Below, piece after piece: positions 12,542-24,370 of a stretch of DNA of 64,000 nucleotides. The notes under the pieces were generated by a model. The model did no database searches. It was not told the DNA's origin and saw only the letters and a program-made list of their open reading frames with translations. The position numbers were made by a program, and so were the translations under genes. The DNA is from Pontederia crassipes (Eukaryota > Streptophyta > Magnoliopsida > Commelinales > Pontederiaceae): the NCBI GenBank assembly GCA_030549335.1, contig JAUKPH010000018.1, forward strand, positions 4,898,001-4,962,000. Reading direction: 5' to 3'. Each line of letters begins with the position of its first letter. Positions within the stretch are counted from its first letter, which is position 1.

Positions 12542-13503
12542 CTAAACCACACCATAAAAAGCTCCATTATTGATTCTACGAAAACTAACGGCATGAACCA
12601 CTGCTTGCATTGGTCTTAATTTCTCCACGTTTGGTCACGATGGAGCCTATAATGTCCTTCCTGTCGGGGTGCAGGGTGAAGATAGTTCATGAACTCAAAT
12701 CCATGTAAAGATCCAAAAGATAGAAAATCGGATAATGAAATAGGGACTGGACCGATATCATCAAACACAGGAAAGCTCAACACTCAGTATTGATCATGAA
12801 AAACAACAAAATAAAGGTAGCATAAACACGTCCCGGCCTCAGCAGGGCCGGTTAGTTACAAGTCAGTGGAGAATACACACTTCTTCACAAATTGCCCAAG
12901 GCATTATTTTCAGACACTCAGTTCTCTCTTTCCTTTGGTCTCCAATTTTCTCTCTAGCCAGAACCTCCTCTCGCTTACCGCTTCTCCTCCTTTTATATCT
13001 ACTTCATTTCCTCTGGCTCTCGACCTTTATTTCCTCTCGGTTCTTCTCCTCTTCTTCTTTGTCTGTCCCCCTGTCGACACTTGCAGCTCGACAGCTTTTT
13101 CCTGTGGTCCCCCTGTCGCTTGGGAAACTTCCTTACACCAGGAAGATGAAGGAGCTGACTGGTCTCCAGATTACATATGGTGTTTGTTGTTTTGTTATTT
13201 GGCCTCTTCTTTAGCCCGATAGCAATCCACCAATCCTTAGTGCAGAAAATAGTGTATGGTACAAGCACTTTTACATCATTTCCTTGGGCTCATCTGCCTC
13301 CTGTAAAAGAAAAAGGACATTTATCCAAGTGAATTCTTAGGCTGGAAGAGATATTTATCTATAATATTGCGAGTTCATGTGGAGAATATTTGAAATGTGT
13401 TGAATTAGTGTCATGCTATGTCTTCGTGAGAAAATAATCATATAATAGATACTACATGCATGTGAAATAATGGTGAAAATATCATCCATAAATCTCCACA
13501 TCA
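12542..13503 (-). repeat. 3' LTR of the Athila-type element
   Basis: It matches 18760-19887 over shared blocks: CTAAACCACACCAT, AAGATAGTTCATGAA, CATCAAACACAGGAAAGC, TTAGTTACAAGTCA and ACACTTCT(T/C)CACAAATTGCC. It ends ...CTCCACATCA at 13503, so on the minus strand it starts TGATGTGGAG. A possible extension to about 12190 includes a GCGATCCTCAAGCGTACGGT motif (12363-12382) of a kind often seen near plant gypsy LTR ends. Confidence 0.88.
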
Positions 13504-13516
13504 ACTCCCCCAGACT
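13504..13516 (-). promoter_or_regulatory. Polypurine tract of the Athila-type element
   Basis: On the minus strand the sequence GTCTGGGGGAGTT directly precedes the LTR start TGATG. This is the expected plus-strand priming site. A GCTTGAGGACAAGG motif follows on the plus side at about 13530, typical of plant gypsy 3' regions. Confidence 0.85.
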
Positions 13517-14008
13517 TAAAGTTTTCCTTGTCCTCAAGCAATCAGCTAAGAATTTAGTCCTGGAGCACATTATGAGTATGCATCATAATTCCTCATTCAT
13601 TTTCCTGACATTGTCCGTCTGCCATTAACCCTTTTTAGTTTGTTTTTAACATTGCCCTAACAATGTCACCACAGAAGCTCATATACTAATGGGATACATA
13701 GGCTCCCTATTGGATGGTCATCTACATGCAAATTCCCTAAAAATATTCATACAACAATGTTTGTCCTCATGCTGAAAAGGGACTAACTCACTTATTCATT
13801 TTCAATTTTTTTTGGATTCATATGCAATGGCTCTTTAGTTACATGATGGGATAAAGTAAAATTTCAGCACAGGTAGTTCCGCTCAACAGTCCTTAGCTTT
13901 TCTTTCGAGAATAATGGGCATAGGGTTCTAGTGGTGCCCTAGGGACATACTCTTGTCTTCCCAGAACCGAGTAGACAACGGAGTAGTTATTAGTGCTTTA
14001 TTTATTCG

Positions 14009-14060
<52 letters not shown>

Positions 14061-14641
14061 TGAAATAAGGGACCCATAGCATTCCCACTGATTCTTCCTA
14101 GAATAATAGGATGGGGTACTTGGGCTTTTATTGAAAACAAAGGAAAAGTTTCCATCATGCAAAGGGAGAGTTATTACACATCATTAAGTCTATTTTAGTA
14201 TTTCAAAATGTCGATCAGTAGTTTTCGAGCAAGTGACAAATCATTGAACGCATGAATGAGCCTAGGAAATAGCATGTAAAGGTCTATCCAATATCTAGTG
14301 ATGGACTTTGATGTCATGCCAAGGTATCAAAATTAAAGTTTGTGAAATCTTTGAAATATTGACATTCAGGCATATCAAGTATATAGAATGAGGGGTAAAT
14401 AATGCATTCCATGATGTTTCCTAGTTAAGGGTCAGAAGGAAAGTCAAAATTTTTCAATAAGGGTTCGTATGATGCATGTCAACACAAGGTTTCCAAAATA
14501 TTTGAATAACATGATTTTAAATTTGAATAATTTTCAAGGAACTGGAGCTAAAAAAACTATGTACAATGATATGCTAGAAAGATTTAGAAATAGGGGCGGA
14601 AAGCATACCATCGTACCCCCTTAGACTTAAATATAACATTG
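13517..14641 (-). other. Noncoding 3' region of the Athila-type element
   Basis: No domain was recognised. It lies where pol would be in an autonomous element. It contains the AC/AT microsatellite at 14010-14061. A second CACTGAGGACAATG motif lies on the minus strand near 14640 with a downstream AAGTCTAAGGGGGT purine run, so polypurine-like sequence occurs at both ends of this region. Confidence 0.6.
14010..14061. repeat. (AC)n(AT)n compound microsatellite
   Basis: About 15 AC units run directly into about 11 AT units. Confidence 0.97.
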
Positions 14642-16592
14642 TCCTCAGTGTGTTCAAGCCAGGGCGGGAGTAAAGCTTAAGAGGAAGACGAGTGTGTGGG
14701 GGAACCCACTGGTTCCCCCATACTTGCTTCAATGCGTTGGAGAGCAGCAGTTTGTCTTTGAAGCAGACGTTTGATGCGAATGTCACTTTGTCACAGCTTG
14801 TGTACCTGCAAGGAGAGGTAAAAAATAATCTGTTGGAGATCGGAGAGGGACGATTCAAGAGCATCGTCATTCGCCGGTTCTGGTTCTGGGACTTCCATTT
14901 TCTGGAGGTTGGTTATGTAGGATCAGATGAATGATGGTGGTCTTGCTCTGGTATTAACTAGGTCGTCTTGGCGTTTTGCTTGAGATGTTTTGGGGTGATC
15001 TTCCAATTAGCTTCTGATCTGATGGAAACTTTGTCGGGGTTGGGAAGTCGCAGCTTGTGGTGAGTTCCTTTAACGAGCAAAAGCTTGCGGTTTCCTTGCA
15101 CCACGATCAGGTTCCGTTACAGAGAGTTTTCGTATCTATTGTCATTGATCCTAGAGTTACCTCCAAAGATCCAAACTCTAGGTCACAATGGATGCCAATG
15201 GTGGTGATGACTCCCCCAAATGCGATTGCGCCTTGCTTCATTTTAACGCATTTGTTCTAGTTTGACAGTAGATGTCCCAAGAGGTTCACTCTTTTCCATA
15301 AAAAATACGTCAATGATGAACATATCTGAATATATTATATGGGACTTTTGCTCTTCCCAAGATGGTGGACGAGATCAAGCAATGAAAATATCTGACAATT
15401 GGGTTGGAGATCGCCGAAGCTCGTGCTCTTGCCCTCTCAATCCGATCGTCGGTGATTTTGGCCAAGACGTTTTGGGTGTTGAAACATTGGGGAGTTAGGC
15501 ATCCGAGAAAATAAGGTAGGGCAAGGACTTGACTGAGCTTTTGGTATGACAACTGGAAGTCTTTGTTAAACAGGTGAAAAGAGATGTTCTCTCGTTGCTT
15601 GTCGTCCTTGTAAGAGCTGAGAAATTCTAGGATGATTTGACGATAGGTAGGATAGACATACATAACGAAGTCTTGAGCGCCCATCACTTCGGTGGCACGC
15701 TTTATGTTTTCGAGGAAGCCAATGGAGAACAAAACATCATAATCCACAAATTTCGTCAAGAGGATAGGCCGTGCCAAGAGAGAAGTACTGGTGTCATTGG
15801 TTGGAAAAGAGAAAACAATTTCTTTTGAAGGATAAATGAGATTAGGTTCTTTGTCCTCAGAGTGGACAGATGTATGGGGGTAAGACGCAGGAGTCTAATG
15901 GTGTGTCGAGTGCATTTGTTGTGGTAATTTTTCAAGCGGGGTGGATAATTGACTAGCGGTCTTTTTAGAGGGTGAAGACGAATGTTCATCGTGCCACCAG
16001 TGAAAAGATGAACTTGGGCAAGCAGGGCTAGGAGAGAGTTTGGCTGGGTGGGAGGAAGATTCAGATGAAGTGTGTTGATCTGAGGCAGGTAAGGGTGACT
16101 TGGGTAGAGAAGGTAGTTTGGATGGGGAAGGAGAAGGGGTTCTGTTGAGATCCGATGGTGGTCGATGGATATATGTTTTGGCAAAGGGAGAGGATGGGTG
16201 AGGGTAGGTGGTAGGGGAACTAACCCTACTTTTTCTTCAGTGGGTGATTGCTCCATTTTTCTTAGACAGCTCGTGGGGGTGAAGCCGAGTGTCTTCTATG
16301 TTGTGGCCCGGGTGGTGGCGGTACCTCGAAAGACTATGCTTGAGGAGCTTGATCCGCTACTGACCTACCCTCGACATCTTTGCTTGGAGTTTCCTTGTTG
16401 CTAGAGGTGTCTTCTTGTATCACGGTCATTGGCCGTGTCCGGGTGGCTTTCACGTTACTAATTTGACCCTTTTTTTCGGTAGTTGGGGCGGTGTCTTGTT
16501 TGGGCTCGGATTCATGCATTTGTCGGCCACTTGCTTTTTGAAGGTTTTGCGGGCATCGTTGCTTCCGAAGGTCTTTCCACGTTTCAAGTACA
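14642..16592 (-). pseudogene. Athila-type retrotransposon ORF1 pseudogene
   Basis: Read on the minus strand, it probably starts at the ATG ending at 16592 (MYLKRGKTFGSNDARK), continues through frameshifted pieces at 16334-16590 and 15780-16256, and reaches the best-preserved part at 15310-15777. That part has the motif YPTYRQIILEFLSSY followed by FHLFNKDFQLSYQKLSQVLA, characteristic of plant Athila-type ORF1 / putative plant transposon domains. A C-terminal piece with a glutamine- and arginine-rich helix, then GEPVGS, ends near 14700. At least three frame changes are needed, so it is dead. The role in the family is gag-like; identification is from motif pattern only. Confidence 0.75.
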
Positions 16593-16635
16593 TGAATTTA
16601 TTGACATATGGCTTAATGTTGTCCGTTACAGAAAT

Positions 16636-17760
16636 GATAAAGCCAGATCGTAGTTGGATTCGTCGTTGGAAGGATAAACATTGAGTCATAACTGAAGAAT
16701 ATAAGGATCGTGTTGATGAATTCATTAATGTGGCATATCAAAATGAAGGTGTTGCTTCTTCATATGGCGAAATCTGGAGCAGGACATACAAAGATGCCCA
16801 AGGCATATTAGGCGCTCGGTTTGGGAGTCCTTATGCAGGGAGTGGTAAGTATGTTTACTTTTAAATTATTTTTATTAAATTTATAGTTTTTGAAAGTGTA
16901 AGTATTTGATGTTCACAAAGGACGGATGAACGATGGCAAAGGAAGTCAAAAAAGGCAAGAGTTAACCGTCTTTCGAAGCTCGAAGCCCACATCCACATAG
17001 GGGGTCGATGCGATTTGACGAGCATCGACGATGCATGATAATTTACATATAAATTCAATTTATCAAACTTTTGACTTATACCTGTGTTATCAAATTTGAA
17101 TCTTTATTATAGGAGGAGAAAGAAGGCGGTCCCGTAAGCTTTCGTGTGGTCTATGAGGCCACGCATAAGAGCCGAAAGACAAACGACTTAGTCACACCCA
17201 CTGCTCGTAGGCTTCTAGTAAGTCTCATGACATAGTTATTTGGTTGTTGACGTTAGTGTACTATTTTTTAAATACACAATGTTTAAATTTTTTAGGATGA
17301 GTATAATGCAAAAATGGTCGAAAAGTATGGAGATGATCCGAGTACTCAGCCACCAAGTAATGTTTCTTCGTTGGTTTTGTCATGTTTTTAATTTATGTGT
17401 TTCTTGATATATAATTTATATATTATATGATTGTATAATTTTTCTATTTCGTGAGACCCTGCTGTTTGGGAGGAGGTGGTCGGCACTACACGAGGGGAAT
17501 AATTGCGTGGCCTCGGCACAGCCGCTCAGATACCTAGGAGGATTGAAGGATATGCAGGAGGTGCATCTACTCCGAGATCATCCGCTATGACGTAGCTATC
17601 ATAGCAGCTATCGCAGCAGTTATCGGCGCAAATATCGCATCAGATGTCGCAGTAGTTGGCTCCGCTGTTGCAGACGATTCAGGGATTATCCCGACGCAGA
17701 ATCCATCCCCACGAGGCCATGGACCGAGCACGTCTAGGTCGAATGTCCGGAATGATAACA
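16636..17760 (+). pseudogene. CACTA transposase relic: TNP2 N-terminus fused to TNPA-like C-terminus
   Basis: The ATG at 16636 starts MIKPDRSWIRRWKDKH, a stop, then VITEEYKDRVDEFINVAYQN. This matches the transposase-associated domain that opens TNP2-type proteins. Instead of the following IRCPC zinc residues, the frame runs into GEIWSRTYKDAQG, then exons at about 17113-17219 (FRVVYEATHKSRKTN, TPTARRLL) and 17295-17360 (YNAKMVEKYGDDP), and a Gln/Ser-rich tail at about 17458-17720 (AVWEEVVGTTRG, SQQLSAQISHQMSQ). These are typical of the plant Ptta/En/Spm (TNPA-like) protein. Introns with GTAAGT donors and TTTTAG acceptors still separate the parts. Stops make it non-functional as it stands. Confidence 0.75.
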
Positions 17761-17989
17761 ATAACTCCCAAACCTAGGATAGAAAACAAACTATACTTTT
17801 GTTACTTATAGACTTAGATATACATATAGTTTGTTACTTCGATTTATTACTTTTCGTATTCTTATGTTATATATTATATCTGTGATGCTCTTATATTGCC
17901 TGTGATGCTTTTATATTGCTTGTGATGAATATAAATGCATTTTTATATGCATTATATATTGTATGGTACGGGAAGGGGAAAAAATGAGG

Positions 17990-18471
17990 CTGGTATGGGT
18001 AAAAAAAATATGCAAGTAGCGCCTCCATAGCGTCACATTAGCGTCGCATACGCTGTCGACGTTGAGTTAAATATATCGTTCTTAGTGCCATATGAGCGTC
18101 TCATTGGCGACGCGTATACCATCATATTTGCGTCACTGTAGCGACTAAATAGCGCCTACATTAGCGACTCGTGGGCGCCGGGATAGCGCCTCAAGCGTAG
18201 CGCCATCTGCGCGTCGAAGTAGCGACGCATGTCTTCTGTGCCCAGTCGGACACCACACGTCTCAATAACGTCGCGATAGCGTCAACACATGGCGCTAGTC
18301 GTGTCTCATTTTTGTTGACTCTATTGCAAACGCCAGTAGCCATCGATGTTCAGCGCTGCAATTATGCGGCGCTCGTTAGACGCCAATGAGATGCTCTTTA
18401 TCACGGAGACGTAATAGCGCCTTCGTAGCGTCGCAAATAGTGTATCTCTATTGTTCGATTTTCTTGTAGTG
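17990..18471. repeat. Subterminal repeat region of the CACTA remnant
   Basis: TAGCG(C/A)C, GCGTCGC and related 7-10-bp words recur more than 20 times in both orientations between 18010 and 18440. Dense subterminal repeats of this kind are the transposase-binding regions of CACTA elements. Confidence 0.85.
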
Positions 18472-18759
18472 AAATACAATCTAGGATTTACTAGAAGTCC
18501 TTCAGAAGCAACTCATCTCTTGTATACCCTACTCGAGTCACTGACTTGAGTGAGGATTGAAGAGTATTCCGCCTGGGGTCGAACATCCTAGAAAATTAAG
18601 AAAGAATCGAACGCATCAATGGTGAAATAGAAGTATGCGAACATCCTTTAAAATCGTTCAAGGTAGTCCCAAATCTCTTACTTAATTCGGTCATTTATTG
18701 CTAGAAATCTGGAGTGCGCACAACCTTTTCAGGTCACCGATCAAAGGACGAACGACGTC

Positions 18760-19887
18760 TAAACCACACCATGAGGAACTCCATTTCTGACTCTACAAAA
18801 ACTAACGCCATGAACCACTACTTACCTTGGGCTTGATTTCTCCACGTTCAATCGCGATGGAGCCTATAACGTCTCTACGGTCGAGGGTGCAATAGCGAAT
18901 CGTTCAGAAACGTCTCTTAGCTTACAACTACGTGGAAAACACGAAACCATGCATGGAATATTTTCACCCAGGCTTGATTTCTCCATTTTTAGTCATGATG
19001 GAGTCTATAACGTCCCTATGGTGGGAGTGCAGGATGAAGATAGTTCATGAATTCAAATCCATGTAAAGATCCAAAAGATAAAAAATCGGACAATGAAACA
19101 GGGATTGGACTGATATCATCAAACACAGGAAAGCTCAACACTCGGTATTAATCATGAAAAAGCAACAAAATAAAATGCATCTAAAGAACATGAATCTAGG
19201 TAGCATAGACACCTCCCGACCTCAGTAGGTCCGGTTAGTTACAAGTCATGTGGAGAATACACACTTCTCCACAAATTGCCAAAGGCATTATTTTCAGACT
19301 CTCGGTTCTCTCTTTCCTTTCGTCTCCAATTTTCTCTCCAGCCAAACCCCCCTCTCGCTTACCGCTTCTCCTCCTTTTATATCAGTCTCGTTTCCTCTGC
19401 CTCTCGACCTTTGTTTCCTCTCAGTTCTTCTCCTCTCCTTCCTTGTTTGTCCCCTTGTCGACACTCGCAACTTGACAGCTTTTTCTTGTGGTCCCCTGCC
19501 TCTTGGGAAGCTTCCTTACAACAGGAAGATGAAGGAATTGGCTGGACCCCATATTACAAATGGTGTTTGCTATTTTATTATTTGGCCTCTTCTTTAGCCT
19601 GATAGCAATCCACCAATCCTTAGTGTAGAAAATAGTGTATGCTACAACCGCTTCTACTTCATCTCCTTGGGCTCATTAGCCTCTTGTAAAAGAAAAAGGG
19701 CATTTATCCAAGTGAATTCTCAGGCTGGCAGAGATACTTATCTATAATATTGCGAGTTCATGTGAAAAATATTTGAAATTTGTTGAATTAGTGCCATGCA
19801 TATGTCTTCGTGAGAAAAGAATCATATAATAAACACTACATGCATGTGAAATAATGGTGAAAATATCGGCCATAAATCTCCACATCA
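18760..19887 (-). repeat. 5' LTR of the Athila-type element
   Basis: It is homologous to 12542-13503. It is longer because of an internal duplication: the block GGCTTGATTTCTCCA...GGAG(C/T)CTATAACGTC occurs at about 18828-18875 and again at about 18970-19015, but once in the partner LTR. It ends CTCCACATCA at 19887. A pyrimidine-rich tract at 19300-19480 is shared with the partner. Confidence 0.87.
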
Positions 19888-22590
19888 GAAACTATAAATC
19901 CTATATGCGTACTTTGGGGTGGGGGGTGGGGGAAGCAAACTTATATTTGTTGTATTATTCTATTTCTCTGTCGTTAATGAGTTTATCATCATAAAAAAAG
20001 AAGGGATTGTTGAATCCTTTTATTCTTCTCCAAATTTTTTATGATAACGAATGAAATTGATTGTAAAATTACTAATTAATGTTTGAATGATGATAATATA
20101 TGTATAACACTAATATGTGAATATATTTCAAAGATCCATGAAGTCAAAATTAAAAAAAAATCTAATTTTTTTAGAGGCATCGATCGAACTTATGTGATCG
20201 ACAAAAGGATGAGCTAAAAGACATTTGGAATGAAAATTTTAAAAAGTGTGACCAATCCGCTACTGATTAACATGTTGGTCAAATTAATTAGTGATAGTGT
20301 TCATTTGAAAAGACTCCCACATGTCGATAAAATTAATTAGTGATATGTTCATTTGAAAACACTCCTGCATCAGTTTACTAGTGCGTCAACCAGTGTCTAC
20401 AATGTTGCAATTGAATGAAGTCAAAGTAGGATTGATCGATTGCTTAGTTCCACTGACATTCATAGTGTCATGCACAAAATCACCCGATTAATTGAATGAG
20501 CAATTGAGAATATGCAACTAGTTACATTCATCGGTAAAAAATCTCAAAGGGTGGTTTCCATCGATTGTGGTGTATGCAGCAGTCACATTCATCGATAAAA
20601 AAATCTCAACTGTGGTTTCCATCGATTGCAGTGTAACAAGTACAATAATGACTAGTTTTTAAATTGAATATTTTAGAAAATGCCCAAATGATCATATGAA
20701 GGAAATAAGCTTATAAAAATGACTTCAAAGTTTGAAGAGAAGTTAGTTATGTAAGTTAAATCATTCTAATGCTTTTTCCAAGTCCAAAAGTACACTTTTG
20801 AGCTTTCCTTTGAAAATAAACCATTTTCTCTTTTGTTTAATTATGAACATTCATTATAAGAAAAAGTGTTAGATGGAACTCTCTATTGTTCTTATGGTGA
20901 ATTAGATATTTCATAAAAGAGTTGTGTCTAAGCTTCTTGAGCGAAGGAGAAGATGATGAAGTGTAAAAAATTTTACTCAACCTATATGAAAATGTAAAGA
21001 TAGTGAAACTTCGATGGTATTGAGCTTGTTGAGTTGCAAGAGGGATATAGTCAAAGAAGTTAGACCAAACCTTATCAACACGCTTTGCCTTCTTGATTTC
21101 AGATCTCCTACTTGCTTCATCATATACTCAATTTTACTTGACTTTTGAAAAATTGACTTATTTTTTATTGTAATTTTCATGCACCAATTCACCCCCTCAA
21201 TCCTATAATGTCAATATTTAAAGTAATCAAGTATACTGTATTATTATCAGTATCCAAGTATATTATTTGTCAACATCAAGTTCAATAAACTAACTTATAA
21301 TACATAAATATCTAAATTATTAATATCAAATTTTTAGTAAAATTGTTAACAGTATATTGTTGTCCATTGTAATATATCATTATCATAAATATGTAATCAT
21401 ATTAATTGATTAAAAAAATTCAATTAGACTAAAAATAAAAAATGAAGTTTTGTTTAGATTAAATAAGAAAAATATCTTTTTTAAAGAAAATAAAAGGTAA
21501 CTAAATAAGAGTTAAATGAAGCATCTTTGTTAAATAAATAAAAATTGATTAAGATAGAAGTTTTTATTGGCTAAATAAAAAATATCTTACTTTAAAAAGA
21601 TAAAATTAAAGACATCTTCTATTTATTTGTCATATTAAAAAAAAGGTAGTTCGTCACATATCATTTTTTTATACACCATGCATATGTCAATGTCTTATGT
21701 GCAATAAGCCACATGACAATATCTTATGGAACAAACTATATTATATCATTTGTGTGTGTGTGTGTGTTTAAATTATTAACATCAAAATTTGTTTTTTTTT
21801 TGAGGAGAACATCAAATTTTGTTGACACCATACTATGAAACTAACTATAGTGTATTTCATAAAAAAATACAATATAATATTATCATAATATGTAATCATT
21901 GTTAAATAATAATATACATTTAATCAAGATTATTTTTGTGTTCCATGACGCATAATAGTAACACTAGATTCTTAAATAAAAAACATTTTAGATGATAAAA
22001 AATTAAAAAGATAGTATGAGAAGTATGAGAATTACATTTATTTGGGAACTTTGATTCTTGTTTCTACATTTGATATGGTGGCTTAAATAAAAATATAAAC
22101 ATGAACTATTTATATTTTTATCATTATAAATTTATTTTTTCAACATTCACAAATTGTGTGAGTTAACATAATAATTAAGATTTAATAGTTATGCTATCTC
22201 TTTTAATGAGTGTCACACTTCCATCTATAATCATTTGATTCATTGTTTGCAATAATGAAGAACAATTTCTTAAGGGACTTGAACAATATACGATAATTAA
22301 GAGAAATGAGATTAAACAAATTTTAGGTAGTGAAATATCAACCTCAAAATTATCAATGAACCAAACAATCGATATTTTGAATAAATGTATTTAATCACAA
22401 GATTACCAACATTGTAATTAACAGCGGAAGTTCCCAAAAAATGATTTTTTCCCTCACAACAAAAGTAATTAAGTCAAAATTCAAAAGATTCAAAGATGTC
22501 TAACATAATAATAGACACCAATATTTATAGGCCCTAAATATCAAAATTTGGGGTGAAAAAAAAAAGCCCTAACTTAACCTACAAGTAAGG
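19888..22590. other. AT-rich intergenic stretch
   Basis: No gene was recognised. It contains a G-rich run, GGGGTGGGGGGTGGGGG, near 19916, a tandemly duplicated segment at 20252-20640, and a (TG)n run near 21753. The end of 20760-21215 (AATTCACCCCCTCAATCC near 21186) resembles the 3' end of SIRE-type LTRs, but no start or duplication was found. The remainder to 22590 is very AT-rich. Confidence 0.5.
20252..20640. repeat. Two local tandem duplications
   Basis: The block AATTAATTAGTGATA(G)TGTTCATTTGAAAA followed by (G/C)ACTCC occurs at about 20283-20320 and 20333-20368. The block CATTCATCG(A/G)TAAAAAATCTCAA with GTGGTTTCCATCGATTG occurs at about 20526-20570 and 20587-20632. Both look like ordinary slippage or local duplication. 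Confidence 0.8.
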
Positions 22591-22873
22591 TAACTAGTTT
22601 ACTGAAATGACCAAATCACTTCCTCTTATAGATCTCAATAGAATTTTTCATATGTAATTATTTCAAAAATTCTAAACAAATATCATTAAACCATTGCTCA
22701 TTTGGCCCAAATTATGTTGATTCTCCATACGGCCCAATTTGTAACACGTTGGATGATCAATAACTATAGCCACACTTGTGAACATGATTTTTTATTGTAG
22801 CCTAAAATTGTTTTGTCCTTGATCTTATAATTGGACCAATTTTAAATCGTAAGGATTCTTGATTAGCTTTAAT

Positions 22874-23310
22874 TTATTTGTTTATGAGATCTACAACACT
22901 TTCTTGATCATCGAACATTACTGGAACGTCCTTCTTATCATCAGTTGCATTTATGGAGACATTCGTGTTCATATCATTCCCCTCCTCTTCAAAATGATTC
23001 GTACTCGAATCTGCATTAAAATCGAAAGGAGACAAGTCAGTGATATTAAAAGTAGAACTCACTTGATACTTACCTAACAAGTTCACTTTATAGGCATTGT
23101 TATTAATTTTCTCAAGGTTCTCGAAAAGATCATCTTCACGTGAATGCAACTTTAATTTTCGTTGTGGAAATCTCTCCTTTCTAGAATGCACCCAAACAAA
23201 ATCTCATGACAAGAAAGTAATATTCTTTCTCTTGGTATTCATGCAACTATAATATGATCTCTAGTATTCTCATGAATCTTCTTAACCTTCTTTGAACTAC
23301 AAATAGTGTT
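22874..23310 (-). pseudogene. Gypsy integrase C-terminal segment
   Basis: The frame reads from VKKIHENTRDHI near 23300 to KERFPQRKLKLHSREDDLF, then NAYKVNLLGKY and FNITDLSPFDFNAD. This is the C-terminal region that follows the integrase core in plant gypsy polyproteins. The core with its catalytic Asp/Glu residues is absent. Confidence 0.8.
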
Positions 23311-24370
23311 GCCAAGTCTCTAAACCTCTCATCAATGCATAAAGCTCATTGTCATATGTGTGATAGTTTTAGTAAAATAAGCAATTGGTCTTCCTTCCTG
23401 CATTAGAAAAATGTCGAGTTTCTTGTCAAATTCTTTCGTCGATAGCTTCTTTGGACCACTAAGTTTCTCGTTCAAATAAGTATCACATTCTATTTCAAAA
23501 GTTTTAGTACATAAGGTAAAATAAATAAAGGAACTTAAATTAACTTATCTTTCAACGTGTTGAAGACATTCTACTGCTCTTTTATCCATTGGAAGCCAAC
23601 ATTCTTTTTTATTACTTCAGTTAAAAGAGAAGCTAGAGTGTTAAAATTTGGCACAAATCTATGATAGAAGCTAGCTAACCCATGAAAAGTTCACACATCC
23701 ATCCTTGTCTTCAGTGTAAGCCATTCTTTGATTGCCTTAATTTTTCTTTATCAACTTCTACACCTTTAGAACTAACAATAAGGTCAAGAAAAAAGTATTC
23801 TATTCATAAAAAAATTACATTTTTTTCATGTTAGCATATAACTTTGCATGTCTTAAAGTCTCAAGCATATGCCTTAAATGCTTAATATGATACTATAAAT
23901 CAAGATGTATTCAAAATATATAACAACAAATTTGTCTATAAAGGCACGCAAAACGTGATTCATTAATCTCATAAAAGTACTAGGTGCATTCGTGAGACCA
24001 AATAGTGCAACTAACCACTCATATAGACCATGTTTTGTTTTAATGGAAGTCTTCCATTCATCACCTTTCCTCATCCTGATTTGATAATATCCATTTTCAA
24101 AATCAATCTTAGAAAATATAGCAGAACCATGCAACTCATCAATCATATCATCTATAGTAAAATATGGTGTCGATATTTTATTGTAATTTTATTTATTGCA
24201 CGATAATCAACGCACAATCGCCAAGTTCCATCTTTCTTTGGCACTAGTATAATAGAAATAATACAAGGGCTCATGTTCTCATGAACAAGTCCTTTAAAAA
24301 GAAGTTCTTCCACCTGCCTTTGTAACTCTTTTGTCTCTTCGGGGTTGCTTAGGTATGCTGGACATTTGAA
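23310..24370 (-). pseudogene. Gypsy reverse transcriptase-RNase H relic
   Basis: The best RT block is at 23874-24146: [16 protein letters not shown], then [20 protein letters not shown] and FMRLMNHVL. The catalytic YFDD motif reads YFEY, so both metal-binding Asp residues are changed. RNase H remnants (LMQEGRPIAYF, LETW) lie at about 23310-23420. It lies between the protease and C-terminal remnants and is inactive. Confidence 0.85.

Larger units (their letters stand above)
16600..18471 (+). mobile_element. CACTA (En/Spm) transposon remnant, left end missing
   Basis: The right end is clear: CTTGTAGTG at 18463-18471, the complement of CACTACAAG, preceded by about 450 bp of subterminal GCGTCGC/TAGCGCC motifs. 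A transposase-related relic lies at 16636-17760. No matching CACTACAAG left terminus was found; the sequence changes abruptly into the Athila ORF1 start at about 16593-16636. The fragment was therefore truncated at its left side, or rearranged, after insertion in the LTR element. Flank after the right end is AAA. Confidence 0.82.
12192..19887 (-). mobile_element. Non-autonomous LTR retrotransposon with Athila-type ORF1 only
   Basis: Two long direct repeats (12542-13503 and 18760-19887, possibly extending further left in each copy) act as LTRs. On the minus strand a polypurine tract CTGGGGGAG abuts the 3' LTR start TGATGTGG. An ORF1 relic lies between, but no protease, reverse transcriptase, RNase H or integrase was found. 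A CACTA remnant occupies 16.6-18.5 kb next to the 5' LTR, and the primer site is not visible, probably lost there. The left outer boundary is uncertain; 12192 is a guess from the sequence TGACTCGC preceded by AAAAC, close to GAAAC after 19887. Confidence 0.75.
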
